Shown: positions 31,536-40,680 of the stretch, in pieces | Layout of the letters: every line of letters starts with the position of its first letter | Numbering within the stretch: position 1 is the first letter of the stretch | NCBI RefSeq assembly: GCF_021442385.1 | Contig: NZ_MUZA01000001.1 | Coordinates: 62,001 to 126,000, forward strand | Direction: 5' to 3' | DNA length: 64,000 bases | Source: Micromonospora sp. MH99 | GTDB lineage: Bacteria > Actinomycetota > Actinomycetes > Mycobacteriales > Micromonosporaceae | Made by a program: the position numbers and the translations under genes | Notes under the pieces: generated by a model | Told to the model about the DNA's origin: nothing | Databases searched by the model: none | Seen by the model: only the letters and a program-made list of their open reading frames with translations

Positions 31536-33527
31536 CTACGCCGGGACCACCTGCGGCTCCCCGGCGGTGTCATGGGCGGCCATCGTCTCCTGCCGGCCGG
31601 GTTCCTCGCGCAGGATCGCGCAGTGCAGCCACGAATCCGGAATCGCGAAACCGTCCACGAGCGTCCGCATGTGCGGGCGTAGCTCCTTGAGCAGGCTGTT
31701 CACCACGCCGGTGATCGCCTTGGATCGGGCCGGGGTGAGACGGCCGTGCTCCAGGTACCAGCCCTTGTTGGCCTCGATGACGCTGAGCGCGTACAGGTCG
31801 CAGACCCGGGACAGCAGCTCCCGCACCGTCGGGTCGGCGACACCCTCGATGCCGGCGACGAACGCCTCCAGGGTGACCCGGTCGACGTGCGCGGCGGCAA
31901 CAGCGAGGACATGATCCTGGACGTCGTTGAAGATGTCGAAGGGATGGTCCTTCTTCGTGGCCGCGCCACCGCGCAGGCGGCGGACCGCGCCCTCCAGGAG
32001 ATGCCTCTCGCGGTCCTCGAAGGCCTTGAGCTGCCAGCCGCGGTCGGTGAGGGCGACCTCGTCGTCGCGTCCGGGCACCGCACTGATCAGCCGCTCGATG
32101 AGCGACCGCGCGGCGGTGCGCTCCAGCACCATCTCGCGGACCTGTTCGGCGACGAAGGAGGCACGACCCCAGCCGTCCAACGAGCCGAACTCGTCCCGGT
32201 AGCCGGTCAGCAGTCCCTTGGCCACCAGTTGCAACAGCACCGTGTTGTCGCCCTCGAACGTGGTGAAGACGTCGGTGTCGGCCTTGAGGCTGGGCAGCCG
32301 GTTCTCAGCGAGGTAACCGGCGCCGCCGCACGCCTCGCGGCACATCTGGATGGTGCGCGTCGCGTGCCAGGTCTGCGCCGCCTTGAGACCCGCGGCCCGG
32401 GACTCCAACTCCCGCTGCCGGCGCTCGTCGACCGGCCCGTCGCCGCCCTGCACCGAACTGAGCGCGGCGACCAGCTCGGTCTGGGCGAAGTGCAGCGCGT
32501 ACGTGGTGGCCAGGGCCGGCAGCAGCTTGCGCTGGTGGGCCAGGTAGTCGTTGAGCAGCACCTCCCGGTCGGCGTCCGGCGTGCCGAACTGGCGGCGGAT
32601 GTCGCCGTAGCGCACCGCGATGGTCAGCGCCGACTTCGTGGCTGCCGACGCGGCGCCACCCACGCTGACCCGGCCACGGACCAGGGTGCCGAGCATCGTG
32701 AAGAAGCGCCGGGAGTCGTTCTCGATCGGGCTGGCGTACGTCCCGTCCTCGGCGACCTGCCCGTACCGGTCCAGCAGCATGTCGCGGGGCACCGTCACAT
32801 GGTCGAAGCTGAGCCGTCCGTTGTCCACGCCGAGCAGGCCGGCCTTGGGGCCGGCGTCGCCGATGCTCACGCCGGGCAGCGGGTTGCCCCGCTCGTCGCG
32901 GATCGGCACCAGCCACGCGTGTACGCCGTGCCGCTGCCCACCGCTGATCAGCTGCGCGAAGACCACCGCCATCCGCCCGTCGCGTGCCGCGTTGCCGATG
33001 TAGTCCTTGCGGGCCGCCTGGTGCGGGGTGTGCAGATCGAAGGTCTGCGTCTGCGGGTCGTACGTGCAGGTGGTGCGCAGCTGCTGGACGTCGGATCCAT
33101 GGCCGGTCTCGGTCATCGCGAAACAGCCGAAGATCTTGCCCGAGACGATGTCCCGCAGATAGGCGTCGTGGTGGCGCCGGGTGCCGAGGGCTTGGACCGC
33201 GCCGCCGAAAAGCCCCCACTGCACGCCCGCCTTGACCATCAGCGACAGGTCGACCTGCGCGAGCATCTCGCTGGCGATGATCGAGCCGCCGACGTCGCCC
33301 CTGCCGCCGTACTCGGTGGGGAAGCCCGACGCCATGCCCAGCTCGACGGGGAGCTGGGTGAGCAGCCGGGTGATCCGCTCCCGTGCCTGGTCACCGGTTT
33401 CGCCGTACACCGGGAGGAAGCGTTCGTCGAGGTGATCCCGGTGTGCCTTGCGAACCTCGGCCCAGGGCCCGTCGAGCACTTCCCGCAGGTGTGCGAGGTC
33501 GATCCGGCTGGTCTCGTGAGCGGGCAT
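31536..33527 (-). CDS. Acyl-CoA dehydrogenase/oxidase family protein
   Basis: A 663-residue FAD enzyme of the acyl-CoA oxidase type. It shows the family segments CFAMTETGHGSDVQQLRTT (FAD/substrate binding), ENDSRRFFTMLGTLVRGRVSVGG, CREACGGAGYLAENRL and DTDVFTTFEGDNTVLLQLVAKGLL, where the glutamate of TFEGDN is the expected base. It catalyses the first step of fatty acyl-CoA beta-oxidation. ATG 33527 is preceded by a GGGGGGAC ribosome site; the frame continues upstream but without family similarity. A perfect inverted repeat lies about 40 bp upstream. Confidence 0.94.
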   Translation of the reverse strand: MPAHETSRIDLAHLREVLDGPWAEVRKAHRDHLDERFLPVYGETGDQARERITRLLTQLPVELGMASGFPTEYGGRGDVGGSIIASEMLAQVDLSLMVKAGVQWGLFGGAVQALGTRRHHDAYLRDIVSGKIFGCFAMTETGHGSDVQQLRTTCTYDPQTQTFDLHTPHQAARKDYIGNAARDGRMAVVFAQLISGGQRHGVHAWLVPIRDERGNPLPGVSIGDAGPKAGLLGVDNGRLSFDHVTVPRDMLLDRYGQVAEDGTYASPIENDSRRFFTMLGTLVRGRVSVGGAASAATKSALTIAVRYGDIRRQFGTPDADREVLLNDYLAHQRKLLPALATTYALHFAQTELVAALSSVQGGDGPVDERRQRELESRAAGLKAAQTWHATRTIQMCREACGGAGYLAENRLPSLKADTDVFTTFEGDNTVLLQLVAKGLLTGYRDEFGSLDGWGRASFVAEQVREMVLERTAARSLIERLISAVPGRDDEVALTDRGWQLKAFEDRERHLLEGAVRRLRGGAATKKDHPFDIFNDVQDHVLAVAAAHVDRVTLEAFVAGIEGVADPTVRELLSRVCDLYALSVIEANKGWYLEHGRLTPARSKAITGVVNSLLKELRPHMRTLVDGFAIPDSWLHCAILREEPGRQETMAAHDTAGEPQVVPA

Positions 33528-33566
33528 GGGGTCCCCCCTGGGATGGCGGACATATGGGGACAGTCT

Positions 33567-33584
33567 GTACTCGATCAAGAGTAC
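33567..33584. promoter_or_regulatory. Inverted repeat GTACTC-N6-GAGTAC upstream of acyl-CoA oxidase
   Basis: A perfect 6-bp inverted repeat with a 6-bp spacer (18 bp in all) sits 40 bp before the start codon, in the promoter zone. The size and symmetry suit a TetR-type fatty-acid regulator. No regulator gene is adjacent. Confidence 0.5.
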
Positions 33585-33692
33585 CGGGCCCCTGGCGCGA
33601 TCCGCCCGGAGAACCCTCGGTGAGACCGGACACCATCGCGGCCGGTCGCCGAGCGACCGCACCGCTGCGTCTCGGACGCGGTAACTGTCGGC

Positions 33693-34739
33693 TCAGCCCT
33701 CCTGGAAGGGCGACCTGCTGACGGGACGCAGGACAACCGTCGGAGCATCGACCATGCCCCCACCGGCCGGCGCGAACGGCTGGCTCGTCGAGGGAACGTC
33801 CTCCTCCGGTGCGCTCCTGCGGCGCATCACCACCAGTGCGAGCGCGCCCAGGCCCGCGGCGACAAGCACGCCGCCCAGGAGGAAGAACGGCGACGAACCG
33901 CTTCCCTCGTCGCTGACGGCCTTGAGGGTGGGCGGGGCTGCCTCGGGGGTGCCGTCGCCTGCCGCGGCGAGAGGGCTCTCCTCTGCCGTCGGCGACGCCG
34001 ACGTCCTGGTGGGCGCTGCAACCGCCGCGAGGGTCAGCCGCACTGTCGCGACGTCACCGGCGCTGCCGCGTACGGTCGTGCGAGCGGTGCGGTAGCCGTC
34101 CCTGGCCGCGCTGACGGTGATGGAGCCCACGGCGATCGTCCTGCCGGCGCTCGACGTGATCGCGAACTGACCGCTGGCACCGCTGGTCGTCCGGTATTCG
34201 TGCCCGGCGCTGTCCCGGATGGTCAGGTTCGCGCCGCCGACTGCCTTTCCGTCGGCGTCGCGGACCCGGCCGGAGACCCCGCTCACCCCGGCCGCCGGCT
34301 TGGCGCTGGCGGACGACGACGCGCCCGGGCCATGGACGTAGACCATCTTGTACGCATAGCTGTTCTGCTCGGCAAGCCGTACGCCGATCGAGATGTTGAG
34401 GCCGGTGATCTCACCCGGGCGAGCCGCGGGGGCGACCAGCGTCGCCTCGAAGCTCTGGCTCTGGCCGGGTTTGAGGTTCGGCTCCGCCCGGCATCCGGAG
34501 GTGCACCGCAAGCCGCCGCCGACCACCACGATGGCCTTTTCGGCCCGGCTTGCGCTGTTGGTGACGCGGTAGCGCACGCGTACCGTCTCGTTGGGTTTCA
34601 CGTTCTCCGCCGACACGCTCAGGATGCTGACGGTCTCCGGGGCGGCCGCCGCAGGCGCCGCCGAGACGGCGAGCATCCCCCCGGTCAGCATGATTAATGC
34701 GGCCGCTCGGGTCCATCGGACACGTAAGCGCGTCGTCAC
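33693..34739 (-). CDS. Secreted membrane-anchored protein with carboxypeptidase-regulatory-like domain
   Basis: A 348-residue protein. A signal peptide (ALIMLTGGMLAVSAAPAAAA) is followed by a beta-sandwich domain of the CARDB/NEW3 kind (VKPNETVRVRYRVTNSASRAEKAIVVV with a C-C pair). A carboxypeptidase-regulatory-like repeat comes next (VSGRVRDADGKAVGGANLTIRD), then a Ser/Thr/Ala/Pro-rich stalk, one membrane helix (FFLLGGVLVAAGLGALALVVM) and a basic cytoplasmic tail. GTG 34739 has an AGGTGG site six bases upstream. It is probably a cell-surface protein; its function is unknown. Confidence 0.82.
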   Translation of the reverse strand: MTTRLRVRWTRAAALIMLTGGMLAVSAAPAAAAPETVSILSVSAENVKPNETVRVRYRVTNSASRAEKAIVVVGGGLRCTSGCRAEPNLKPGQSQSFEATLVAPAARPGEITGLNISIGVRLAEQNSYAYKMVYVHGPGASSSASAKPAAGVSGVSGRVRDADGKAVGGANLTIRDSAGHEYRTTSGASGQFAITSSAGRTIAVGSITVSAARDGYRTARTTVRGSAGDVATVRLTLAAVAAPTRTSASPTAEESPLAAAGDGTPEAAPPTLKAVSDEGSGSSPFFLLGGVLVAAGLGALALVVMRRRSAPEEDVPSTSQPFAPAGGGMVDAPTVVLRPVSRSPFQEG

Positions 34740-34871
34740 TTCCAACCACCTATTCCAAGGGCAGGCAATATCGGTCGATGGTGCCGCGGGTCACTATGCC
34801 CTGTCCGGTACGGGCTGCGCGATCCACCTCCGACGGACGCGTCGCCATCGCAACCCGCCCGCCGCGCACCG

Positions 34872-35453
34872 TCAGCGGCGCACCCGGTAGCGCAGGTGAA
34901 GCACCCGGTTGCCCGGAATCACCACGTCAGGGTCCTCCAACAGGTGCTGCGCGTCGACCGACCCGAAGTAGCGCTTGCCGGACCCGAACACGACGGGTAC
35001 GACGTCCATGCGCACCTCGTCGACCAGACCCGCGGCGAGCACCTGGCCACCGACGTTTCCAGCGGCGACCTCGACGATGCGGTCACCCGCGAGTTCCTGC
35101 GCCCTGGCCATGGCCGCCTCGACGCCGTCGACGAAGTGAAACGGCGCCTCCGGGTCCCAACCCTCGGGCGCCGGCCGGTGCGTCACGACGACCACGTGGT
35201 CGATCCCGCCCGGAGGCTTACCGTCCCAGCCGTCCGTCATGTCGAAGACGTGGCGGCCGACGACTGTCACCCCGATCTGGTCCCAGTAGGGCCGGGTGTA
35301 GTCGTAGGACGTCTGTGACACCTTCAGCGCGCCGCTGTCGTCCAACGGGACGTCACCGCTGGACAACCAGTCGAACAGCGGGCCGGGCTGGTCGTTCTCG
35401 TCCGCGACGAAGCCGTCCACCGACACCGAGCTGTACATGACGACAGTGCCCAC
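34872..35453 (-). CDS. Dihydrofolate reductase family protein (RibD C-terminal-like)
   Basis: A 193-residue protein beginning MGTVVMYSSVSVDGFVADEND, the family signature. VVGRHVFDMTDGWDGKPP and VEVAAGNVGGQVLAAGLVDEVRMDVVPVVFGSG form the NADPH-binding part. Such proteins are NAD(P)H-dependent reductases of unknown substrate and are common next to regulators in actinobacteria. It sits 64 bases downstream of the AraC-family gene on the same strand, so it may belong to that gene's transcription unit. Confidence 0.9.
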   Translation of the reverse strand: MGTVVMYSSVSVDGFVADENDQPGPLFDWLSSGDVPLDDSGALKVSQTSYDYTRPYWDQIGVTVVGRHVFDMTDGWDGKPPGGIDHVVVVTHRPAPEGWDPEAPFHFVDGVEAAMARAQELAGDRIVEVAAGNVGGQVLAAGLVDEVRMDVVPVVFGSGKRYFGSVDAQHLLEDPDVVIPGNRVLHLRYRVRR

Positions 35454-35517
35454 GGGGCTCTCCTCTGCCTGGGGGCCCTCAAATTAGCGTGCCGTGAGAC
35501 GTCGTTCTTGTAAGAAA

Positions 35518-36363
35518 TCAATCGATTGGCAGCGGCCAGCCGTCCAGCACGTGGCCGGGATGGTCGCGGAGGAACCGCCGCCGGACTTCGACGTACCGGG
35601 TCGGCGTGAGGCCGGTGAACGCCCGGAACTCGTGGCCGAAGTGCGCCTGGTCGAAGTAGCCCGCGCCGCCGGCGAGGTGGCCCCAGTCGATCGGTCCGGC
35701 GGGATCGATCGAGAGCACGGTGGCGGCGAAGCGGTGGGTGCGGGCCAGTCGCTTCGGTGTGACGCCGATGAGCTCCTTGAAACGCCGTGCCAGATGGGTG
35801 CTGCTGACACCGGCTGCCACGCTCAGGTCGCCGATCGCCACGCTCCCGCTGGTCGTCGCGATGAGACTGCTCGTGTGCCTGACCAGCCCCAGGCCGGCGG
35901 TCTCGCACAGCCGCCGCATCAGCTCGTCCTCAAGCAGCGTCAGCATCTCGTGCGGTCCGGCCGACGCGGCCAGCCGGTCGCGCAGCTCAGCAACGGCGGG
36001 CCGGCCCCACACCTGTTCCATCGTCACCGGCCGGTCACACAGCTCGGCCGCGGGCATCGGCAGGAACGGCGCCAGCCCCCACGGCTTGACGTGTACGCCG
36101 ACGGACCGGGTCGGAAGTGGGTAGCCGAACTCCAGCGCGCGGGTGGGCGTGGTGACCACGCAGCCGTCGGCGTACTCGGCCGTCTCGATGTCGGTGCCGC
36201 CGCGGATGCGGAACGGCGCCCCGAGGTTCACGATCAGCAACGCCCCCGGCATCGGCGGCAGCATCAGCCGGGCGTACGGCGGCGTACCTTCCAGGTAGTA
36301 GACGTCGTCGATCAGTCGGTCCAGCGGTGGCCGCGGCAGTCTGGACACATACTCCACGCCCAC
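35518..36363 (-). CDS. AraC family transcriptional regulator
   Basis: About 281 residues. An N-terminal sensor domain similar to DUF6597 (LIDDVYYLEGTPPYARLMLPPMPGALLIVNLG...VHVKPWGLAPFL) is followed by a C-terminal AraC helix-turn-helix pair (IGDLSVAAGVSSTHLARRFKELIGVTPKRLARTHRF ... YFDQAHFGHEFRAFTGLTPTRYVE). GTG 36363 is a choice among several GTG codons; the frame continues upstream with arginine/proline-rich sequence. A decayed copy of its middle part lies at 43215-43356. It is divergent from the MscS channel gene and upstream of the DHFR-like gene. Confidence 0.88.
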   Translation of the reverse strand: MGVEYVSRLPRPPLDRLIDDVYYLEGTPPYARLMLPPMPGALLIVNLGAPFRIRGGTDIETAEYADGCVVTTPTRALEFGYPLPTRSVGVHVKPWGLAPFLPMPAAELCDRPVTMEQVWGRPAVAELRDRLAASAGPHEMLTLLEDELMRRLCETAGLGLVRHTSSLIATTSGSVAIGDLSVAAGVSSTHLARRFKELIGVTPKRLARTHRFAATVLSIDPAGPIDWGHLAGGAGYFDQAHFGHEFRAFTGLTPTRYVEVRRRFLRDHPGHVLDGWPLPID

Positions 36364-36667
36364 AGCATCGCCGACACCCCGAACGAGGGCCGGCCGCGAC
36401 ACGTCTTCGGTGCGGACCAACGCCCGACCCGTGGCGCGGGCACCGGCCGGTCGAGCGTGCCGGGGAGGCGGTCGCGACGTTCGCGGCGAGAGGCGTGACA
36501 ACCAGGCAGGCAGACCGGCACCCACTGTCGGGCGTTTGCGGCAGGCTCGTTCAGCGCCTGTTTGCCGATGTTGCCGCCCGCCACCGGATCCGATGGCACC
36601 CTGGGCCCGTGGACCGGGCAGCGAGCCCGGGGGAGGGTGGCATCAGGATCACGGTGAACGGCTTCTG
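36364..36667. other. 304-bp divergent intergenic region
   Basis: This region lies between the AraC-family gene and the MscS-like gene. It must carry both promoters. No tRNA, strong dyad or credible short gene was found. Confidence 0.45.
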
Positions 36668-37678
36668 ATGCATACCGCGTTGATCGTGTTGGCCGCGCTG
36701 GCGACGGCTGTGGTCGTCGACCTGGTCTCCGGCGTGCTGGTGCGCCGGGTTGCCCGGGGCCGTTACAGGTGGCTGCTGGAGCCGCTGCGGCTCGCCTGCC
36801 GCCGCCCGGCAGCCACGGCCCTGCTGGTCGGGGCGCTGTACTACGCGCTGCCGCCTGAACTTGCCGGGTGGGGGCGTTATCTGCGGCATGCCACCCTGCT
36901 GGTCCTGATCGCCGTCGGTGCGTGGCTGGTGGTCAGGGCATTGCACGTGGCCGAAGCGGTCGCGTTCAGTCGACTGCCGAGTAATTTGGCAACGAACCGG
37001 CGGGTCCGGCGGGCCCGGACCCAGATCCGTCCGGTGCGGCGGCTCACGGTGGCTGTTGTCACGGTCCTTGCGATCGGCCTGATCCTGATCACCTTCCGGC
37101 CGGTACGCCTCTTCGGCGTCTCGATTCTGACCTCGGCCGGGGTGGTCGGCGCGCTGATCGGCCTCTCCGCCCGAACCGCGCTCGCCAATGCGTTCGCCGG
37201 CATCCAGGTCGCCTTCGCCGACGGGCTGCACGTCGGCGACGTGCTGGTGGTGGAGGGCGAATGGGGCCGGGTCGAGGAGGTGAAGCTGACCAACGTGGTG
37301 ATCCGGCTCTGGGACGAACGGATTCTCATCCTGCCGACCACGTACTTCACCGAGCGGCCGTTCCAGAACTGGACCCGGAACGAGTCGCGGGTGATCGGCA
37401 AGATCCAGATCCACGTCGACCACACCGCGGACCTGGACGACCTGCGCCGGGAGGCACGCCGACTGGTCGAGTCCGCACTGCTGTGGGATCGCAGCCAGTG
37501 GGTGCTCCAGATGGTCGACGCCACCGCGCAGACCGTGATCGTCCAGGTGCAGGCCTCTGCTGCCGACGGTGCCAGCGCCTGGGACCTGAGCTGCGACCTA
37601 CGCGAGGGACTGATCCGCTACCTGCGTGACCAACACCCCCAGTGGTTGCCCCGAACCCGCAGCCAGTACCAGCCCTGA
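36668..37678 (+). CDS. Mechanosensitive ion channel family protein (MscS type)
   Basis: A 336-residue membrane protein. Four hydrophobic segments precede the pore helix and the MscS beta domain. The pore region SAGVVGALIGLSARTALANAFAGIQVAFADGLHVGDVLVVEGEWGRVEEV is highly typical, followed by LILPTTYFTERPFQNWTR. MscS-like channels open under hypo-osmotic tension to release solutes. ATG 36668 (MHTALIVLAALATAVVVDLV) places the first membrane helix at the N-terminus; the frame is open upstream but lacks similarity. The C-terminal domain is complete. Confidence 0.92.
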   Translation: MHTALIVLAALATAVVVDLVSGVLVRRVARGRYRWLLEPLRLACRRPAATALLVGALYYALPPELAGWGRYLRHATLLVLIAVGAWLVVRALHVAEAVAFSRLPSNLATNRRVRRARTQIRPVRRLTVAVVTVLAIGLILITFRPVRLFGVSILTSAGVVGALIGLSARTALANAFAGIQVAFADGLHVGDVLVVEGEWGRVEEVKLTNVVIRLWDERILILPTTYFTERPFQNWTRNESRVIGKIQIHVDHTADLDDLRREARRLVESALLWDRSQWVLQMVDATAQTVIVQVQASAADGASAWDLSCDLREGLIRYLRDQHPQWLPRTRSQYQP

Positions 37679-37817
37679 CCGGCGGGTATGTCTCCACGTC
37701 CTCCACTCCGTCAGTGGCGGGCGGGGGCGGCTCCCCGGTGCGGACCTCGCGTGTGCCGCCTGCCGCAGCGGGTAACCCAGGCAATCTACTGGTACCCAGG
37801 CTCAGGAAGGTCGACAA

Positions 37818-38645
37818 ATGATCGAGCTGCCGTCCGGCCAGACCATGCCCGTACTCGGTCAGGGGACCTGGTACCTGGGTGAGCGTCCCGCACGGCGGCG
37901 GGACGAGATCGCCGCCCTGCACACCGGGCTCGACCTGGGCTTGACCATGATCGACACTGCGGAGATGTACGGTGACGGCGCTTCCGAGGAACTCGTCGGC
38001 GAAGCGATCACCGGACGACGCGCCGATGTCTTTCTGGTCGACAAGGTGCTGCCGTCCAACGCCAGCCGACGGGGAACCATGCAGGCCTGCCGCCGCAGCC
38101 TGCAACGACTCGGCGTCGACCACATCGACCTCTACCTGCTGCACTGGCGCGGCTCGCATCCACTCGCGGAGACCATCGAGGCGTTCGCCGAACTCGTCGA
38201 CGCCGGTGACATCGGACAGTGGGGCGTCAGCAACTTCGATCTTTCCGACATGACGGAGCTATTCGAGGCGGCGGGCGGGCAAGACTGCGCGACCAATCAG
38301 ATCCTGTACAACCTGACCCGCCGCGGCCCGGAATACGACCTGCTGCCCTGGCTACGCGAGCACGGGATTCCGGTGATGGCCTACTCGCCGATCGAGCAGG
38401 GCCGACTGCTCGGCCACTCCCAGATCGCGGAGATCGCCGCCCGGCACGGGGCCACCCCGGCCCAGGTGGCGCTGGCCTGGGTGCTGCGGCAGGAGATGGT
38501 TGGGGCCATTCCGCGATCGTCCAATCCCGAACACACCCGGGAGAACGCGGAAGCGCGAAACCTGCAGCTGACCGAGGAGGACGTAGCGGCACTCGACACG
38601 GCGTTCCCGCCGCCGACCGGTCCGCAACCGCTCGAGATCTTGTAG
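37818..38645 (+). CDS. Aldo/keto reductase
   Basis: A 275-residue TIM-barrel NADPH-dependent reductase. The catalytic tetrad is visible: D46 and Y51 (MIDTAEMYGDG), K76 (FLVDKVLP) and H109 (LYLLHWRG). NADPH-binding elements include GAIPRSSNPEHTRENAEA. It probably reduces aldehydes or ketones. ATG 37818 follows an AGGAAGG ribosome site. Family members in actinobacteria often protect against methylglyoxal or other carbonyls, but no substrate can be given. Confidence 0.94.
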   Translation: MIELPSGQTMPVLGQGTWYLGERPARRRDEIAALHTGLDLGLTMIDTAEMYGDGASEELVGEAITGRRADVFLVDKVLPSNASRRGTMQACRRSLQRLGVDHIDLYLLHWRGSHPLAETIEAFAELVDAGDIGQWGVSNFDLSDMTELFEAAGGQDCATNQILYNLTRRGPEYDLLPWLREHGIPVMAYSPIEQGRLLGHSQIAEIAARHGATPAQVALAWVLRQEMVGAIPRSSNPEHTRENAEARNLQLTEEDVAALDTAFPPPTGPQPLEIL

Positions 38646-38680
38646 CGGCGCCCGCCTGGTGAAACCGCGGATCGCCCGCC

Positions 38681-39364
38681 TCAGCCTCTTGGCGGGTCAG
38701 GTTCGTGAGTGATCCGGCGGATCACCCGGGACTGGTAGAGGCCGGCGCTGGTGATCGCGTAGAAGACGGGTAGAAGGAGAAAGATGGCGAGGCCGAGCAA
38801 CGGCGCCACCAGGTAGCCGACTATCCCCGCGAGGACGTACAGGACGACCCCGGCGAGGGCCCGGAATCGCTCAACGTGAAAGAAGCCGTCCCTCACCTGG
38901 TCCTTCAGCAAGTCGGGGTTTCGGGCCAGGTAGTGGTAGAACGCCAGCCACGTCGCGCACAGCAACGCGCCGATCAGCGCGTAGAAGCCGATAGCCACCC
39001 GCTGGTCCGCGTTGTCGTGCTCCTGCAACGCGTGCGACACGACGATTGTCGGAAACGGCAGCAGCGCCGTGCTGAACAGCACAAACAGGTTCATCCAGTG
39101 CAGGCCGCGATCGACCTGCTGAATGCGGTTGAACGCCGCCTTGTGATTGAGCCAGACGACCGCCACGTACGAGTAGGAGGCGAGATACGCGGCATACGAC
39201 GGCCACTGGCTGAGCAGGCCGGACAGGAGGTGGCCGGGCGGGACGTCCGGTACCCGGAGGTCCAGGACCAGCAGTGTGATGATGATGGCGAAGATGGCAT
39301 CGCTGAACGCGACGGCGCGGCTGGTGTCCGATCGGGTGCCTAGGTCCGTGTCTGGCGCGCTCAC
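38681..39364 (-). CDS. TMEM175 family (DUF1211) potassium-channel-like membrane protein
   Basis: A 227-residue protein with six hydrophobic segments. The N-terminal signature RAVAFSDAIFAIIITLLVLDLRVP contains the FSD motif that defines bacterial and lysosomal TMEM175 channels. A second typical stretch is YVAVVWLNHKAAFNRIQQVD. Bacterial members assemble as tetramers with weak K+ selectivity. The GTG at 39364 is the start. It ends 36 bases from the convergent aldo/keto reductase gene. Confidence 0.9.
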   Translation of the reverse strand: MSAPDTDLGTRSDTSRAVAFSDAIFAIIITLLVLDLRVPDVPPGHLLSGLLSQWPSYAAYLASYSYVAVVWLNHKAAFNRIQQVDRGLHWMNLFVLFSTALLPFPTIVVSHALQEHDNADQRVAIGFYALIGALLCATWLAFYHYLARNPDLLKDQVRDGFFHVERFRALAGVVLYVLAGIVGYLVAPLLGLAIFLLLPVFYAITSAGLYQSRVIRRITHEPDPPRG

Positions 39365-39504
39365 CGACTGCGCCTACCCGGGGCCGTCTGCGGCAAACAG
39401 GTGGGCGGCTCGGTTGCGAATGCCTGGTGCCCGCAGGTCGACGCCTCGTGATGTGGCGCATCCGGCCACCGCGCGGGCGGCGGCGGCCGGATGCGGGTGA
39501 TGGC

Positions 39505-40680
39505 TCAAGGTTTGAGAACGACCTTCTCGCAGTGGTCTTGCTTGTTCTTGAACATTTCGAAGCCGCGTTCTGCCTGGTCGAGCGGCAGGGTGTGGGTGAT
39601 GACCCGGGTCGGATCGATCTCCCCGCGTTCGATGTGCTGTAGCAGCGGCTTCATGTAGCGCTGCACGTGGCATTGGCCGGTACGCAGGGTCAGCGCCCGA
39701 TTCATCCAGGCCCCGGCCGGGAACTTGTCGAGGAAGCCGCCGTACACACCGATCACCGACACGATGCCGCCGCTGCGGCACGACAGGATCGCCTGCCGCA
39801 GCGCGTGCGGGCGCTCGGACTCCGAGCGGACCGCCTGCTTGACCCGGTCATAGGCGTAGAGGGCTGCGCTGCCGTGGGTGGCCTCCATGCCAACCGCGTC
39901 GATGCACTTGTCGGGCCCCCGCCCACCGGTCAGCTCCAGCAGCCGGGACCGTACGTCCACCTCCTCGAAGTTCACCGGCGTATAGCCCGCCCGCTCGGCC
40001 ATCTGCAGCCGGTACGGCTCCTTGTCGATGGCGATGACCTTCGCGGCGCCGAGCATCCGGGCGCTGTCCATCGCGAACTGGCCGACCGGGCCGGCGCCCC
40101 ACACCGCCACCACGTCGGTGGACTGGATGTCGCACATATCGGCACCCATGTAGCCGGTGGGCAGGATGTCCGAGAGGAACAGCACCTGCTCGTCGGTCAG
40201 GTCGGACTCGATCTTCAGCGGACCGACGTCGGCGAACGGCACCCGCGCGTACTGCGCCTGACCGCCCGCGAAGCCGCCGGTCAGATGCGAATAGCCGAAG
40301 ATCCCGGCGACCGGATGACCGAACATCTTCTCCGCGATCCCCGCGTTGGGGTTGGAGTTCTCGCAGCAGGAGTACAGCTCGGCGGCGCAGGCGCCGCACG
40401 CGCCGCAGGCGATCGGGAACGGCACGACGACTCGGTCACCCTTACGCAGCCGACCTGGATCGACGCCCCGGCCGACCTCGATCACCTCACCCATGAACTC
40501 GTGACCCATGACGTCGCCGTTCTGCATCGTGGGCACATACCCGTCGACGAGGTGCAGGTCCGAGCCACAGATCGCGGTGGAGGTGATCCGTACGATGGCA
40601 TCGCGCTCGTTCAGGATCCGCGGGTCCGGCACGTCACGGACCTTGACCTTGTTCCGGCCGGCCCAGGTGTTCGCCCTCAT
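39505..40680 (-). CDS. Zinc-dependent alcohol dehydrogenase (formaldehyde dehydrogenase-like)
   Basis: A 391-residue MDR family enzyme. The catalytic zinc site is ICGSDLHLVDG...GHEFMGEV, the structural zinc site is CGACGACAAELYSCCENSNP, and the NAD site is AVWGAGPVGQFAMDSARMLGA. The long insertion and the sequence DKCIDAVGMEATHG point to the glutathione-independent formaldehyde dehydrogenase subgroup. ATG 40680 overlaps the stop of the SRPBCC gene by four bases, so the two are coupled. The role is likely aldehyde or alcohol oxidation. Confidence 0.93.
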   Translation of the reverse strand: MRANTWAGRNKVKVRDVPDPRILNERDAIVRITSTAICGSDLHLVDGYVPTMQNGDVMGHEFMGEVIEVGRGVDPGRLRKGDRVVVPFPIACGACGACAAELYSCCENSNPNAGIAEKMFGHPVAGIFGYSHLTGGFAGGQAQYARVPFADVGPLKIESDLTDEQVLFLSDILPTGYMGADMCDIQSTDVVAVWGAGPVGQFAMDSARMLGAAKVIAIDKEPYRLQMAERAGYTPVNFEEVDVRSRLLELTGGRGPDKCIDAVGMEATHGSAALYAYDRVKQAVRSESERPHALRQAILSCRSGGIVSVIGVYGGFLDKFPAGAWMNRALTLRTGQCHVQRYMKPLLQHIERGEIDPTRVITHTLPLDQAERGFEMFKNKQDHCEKVVLKP

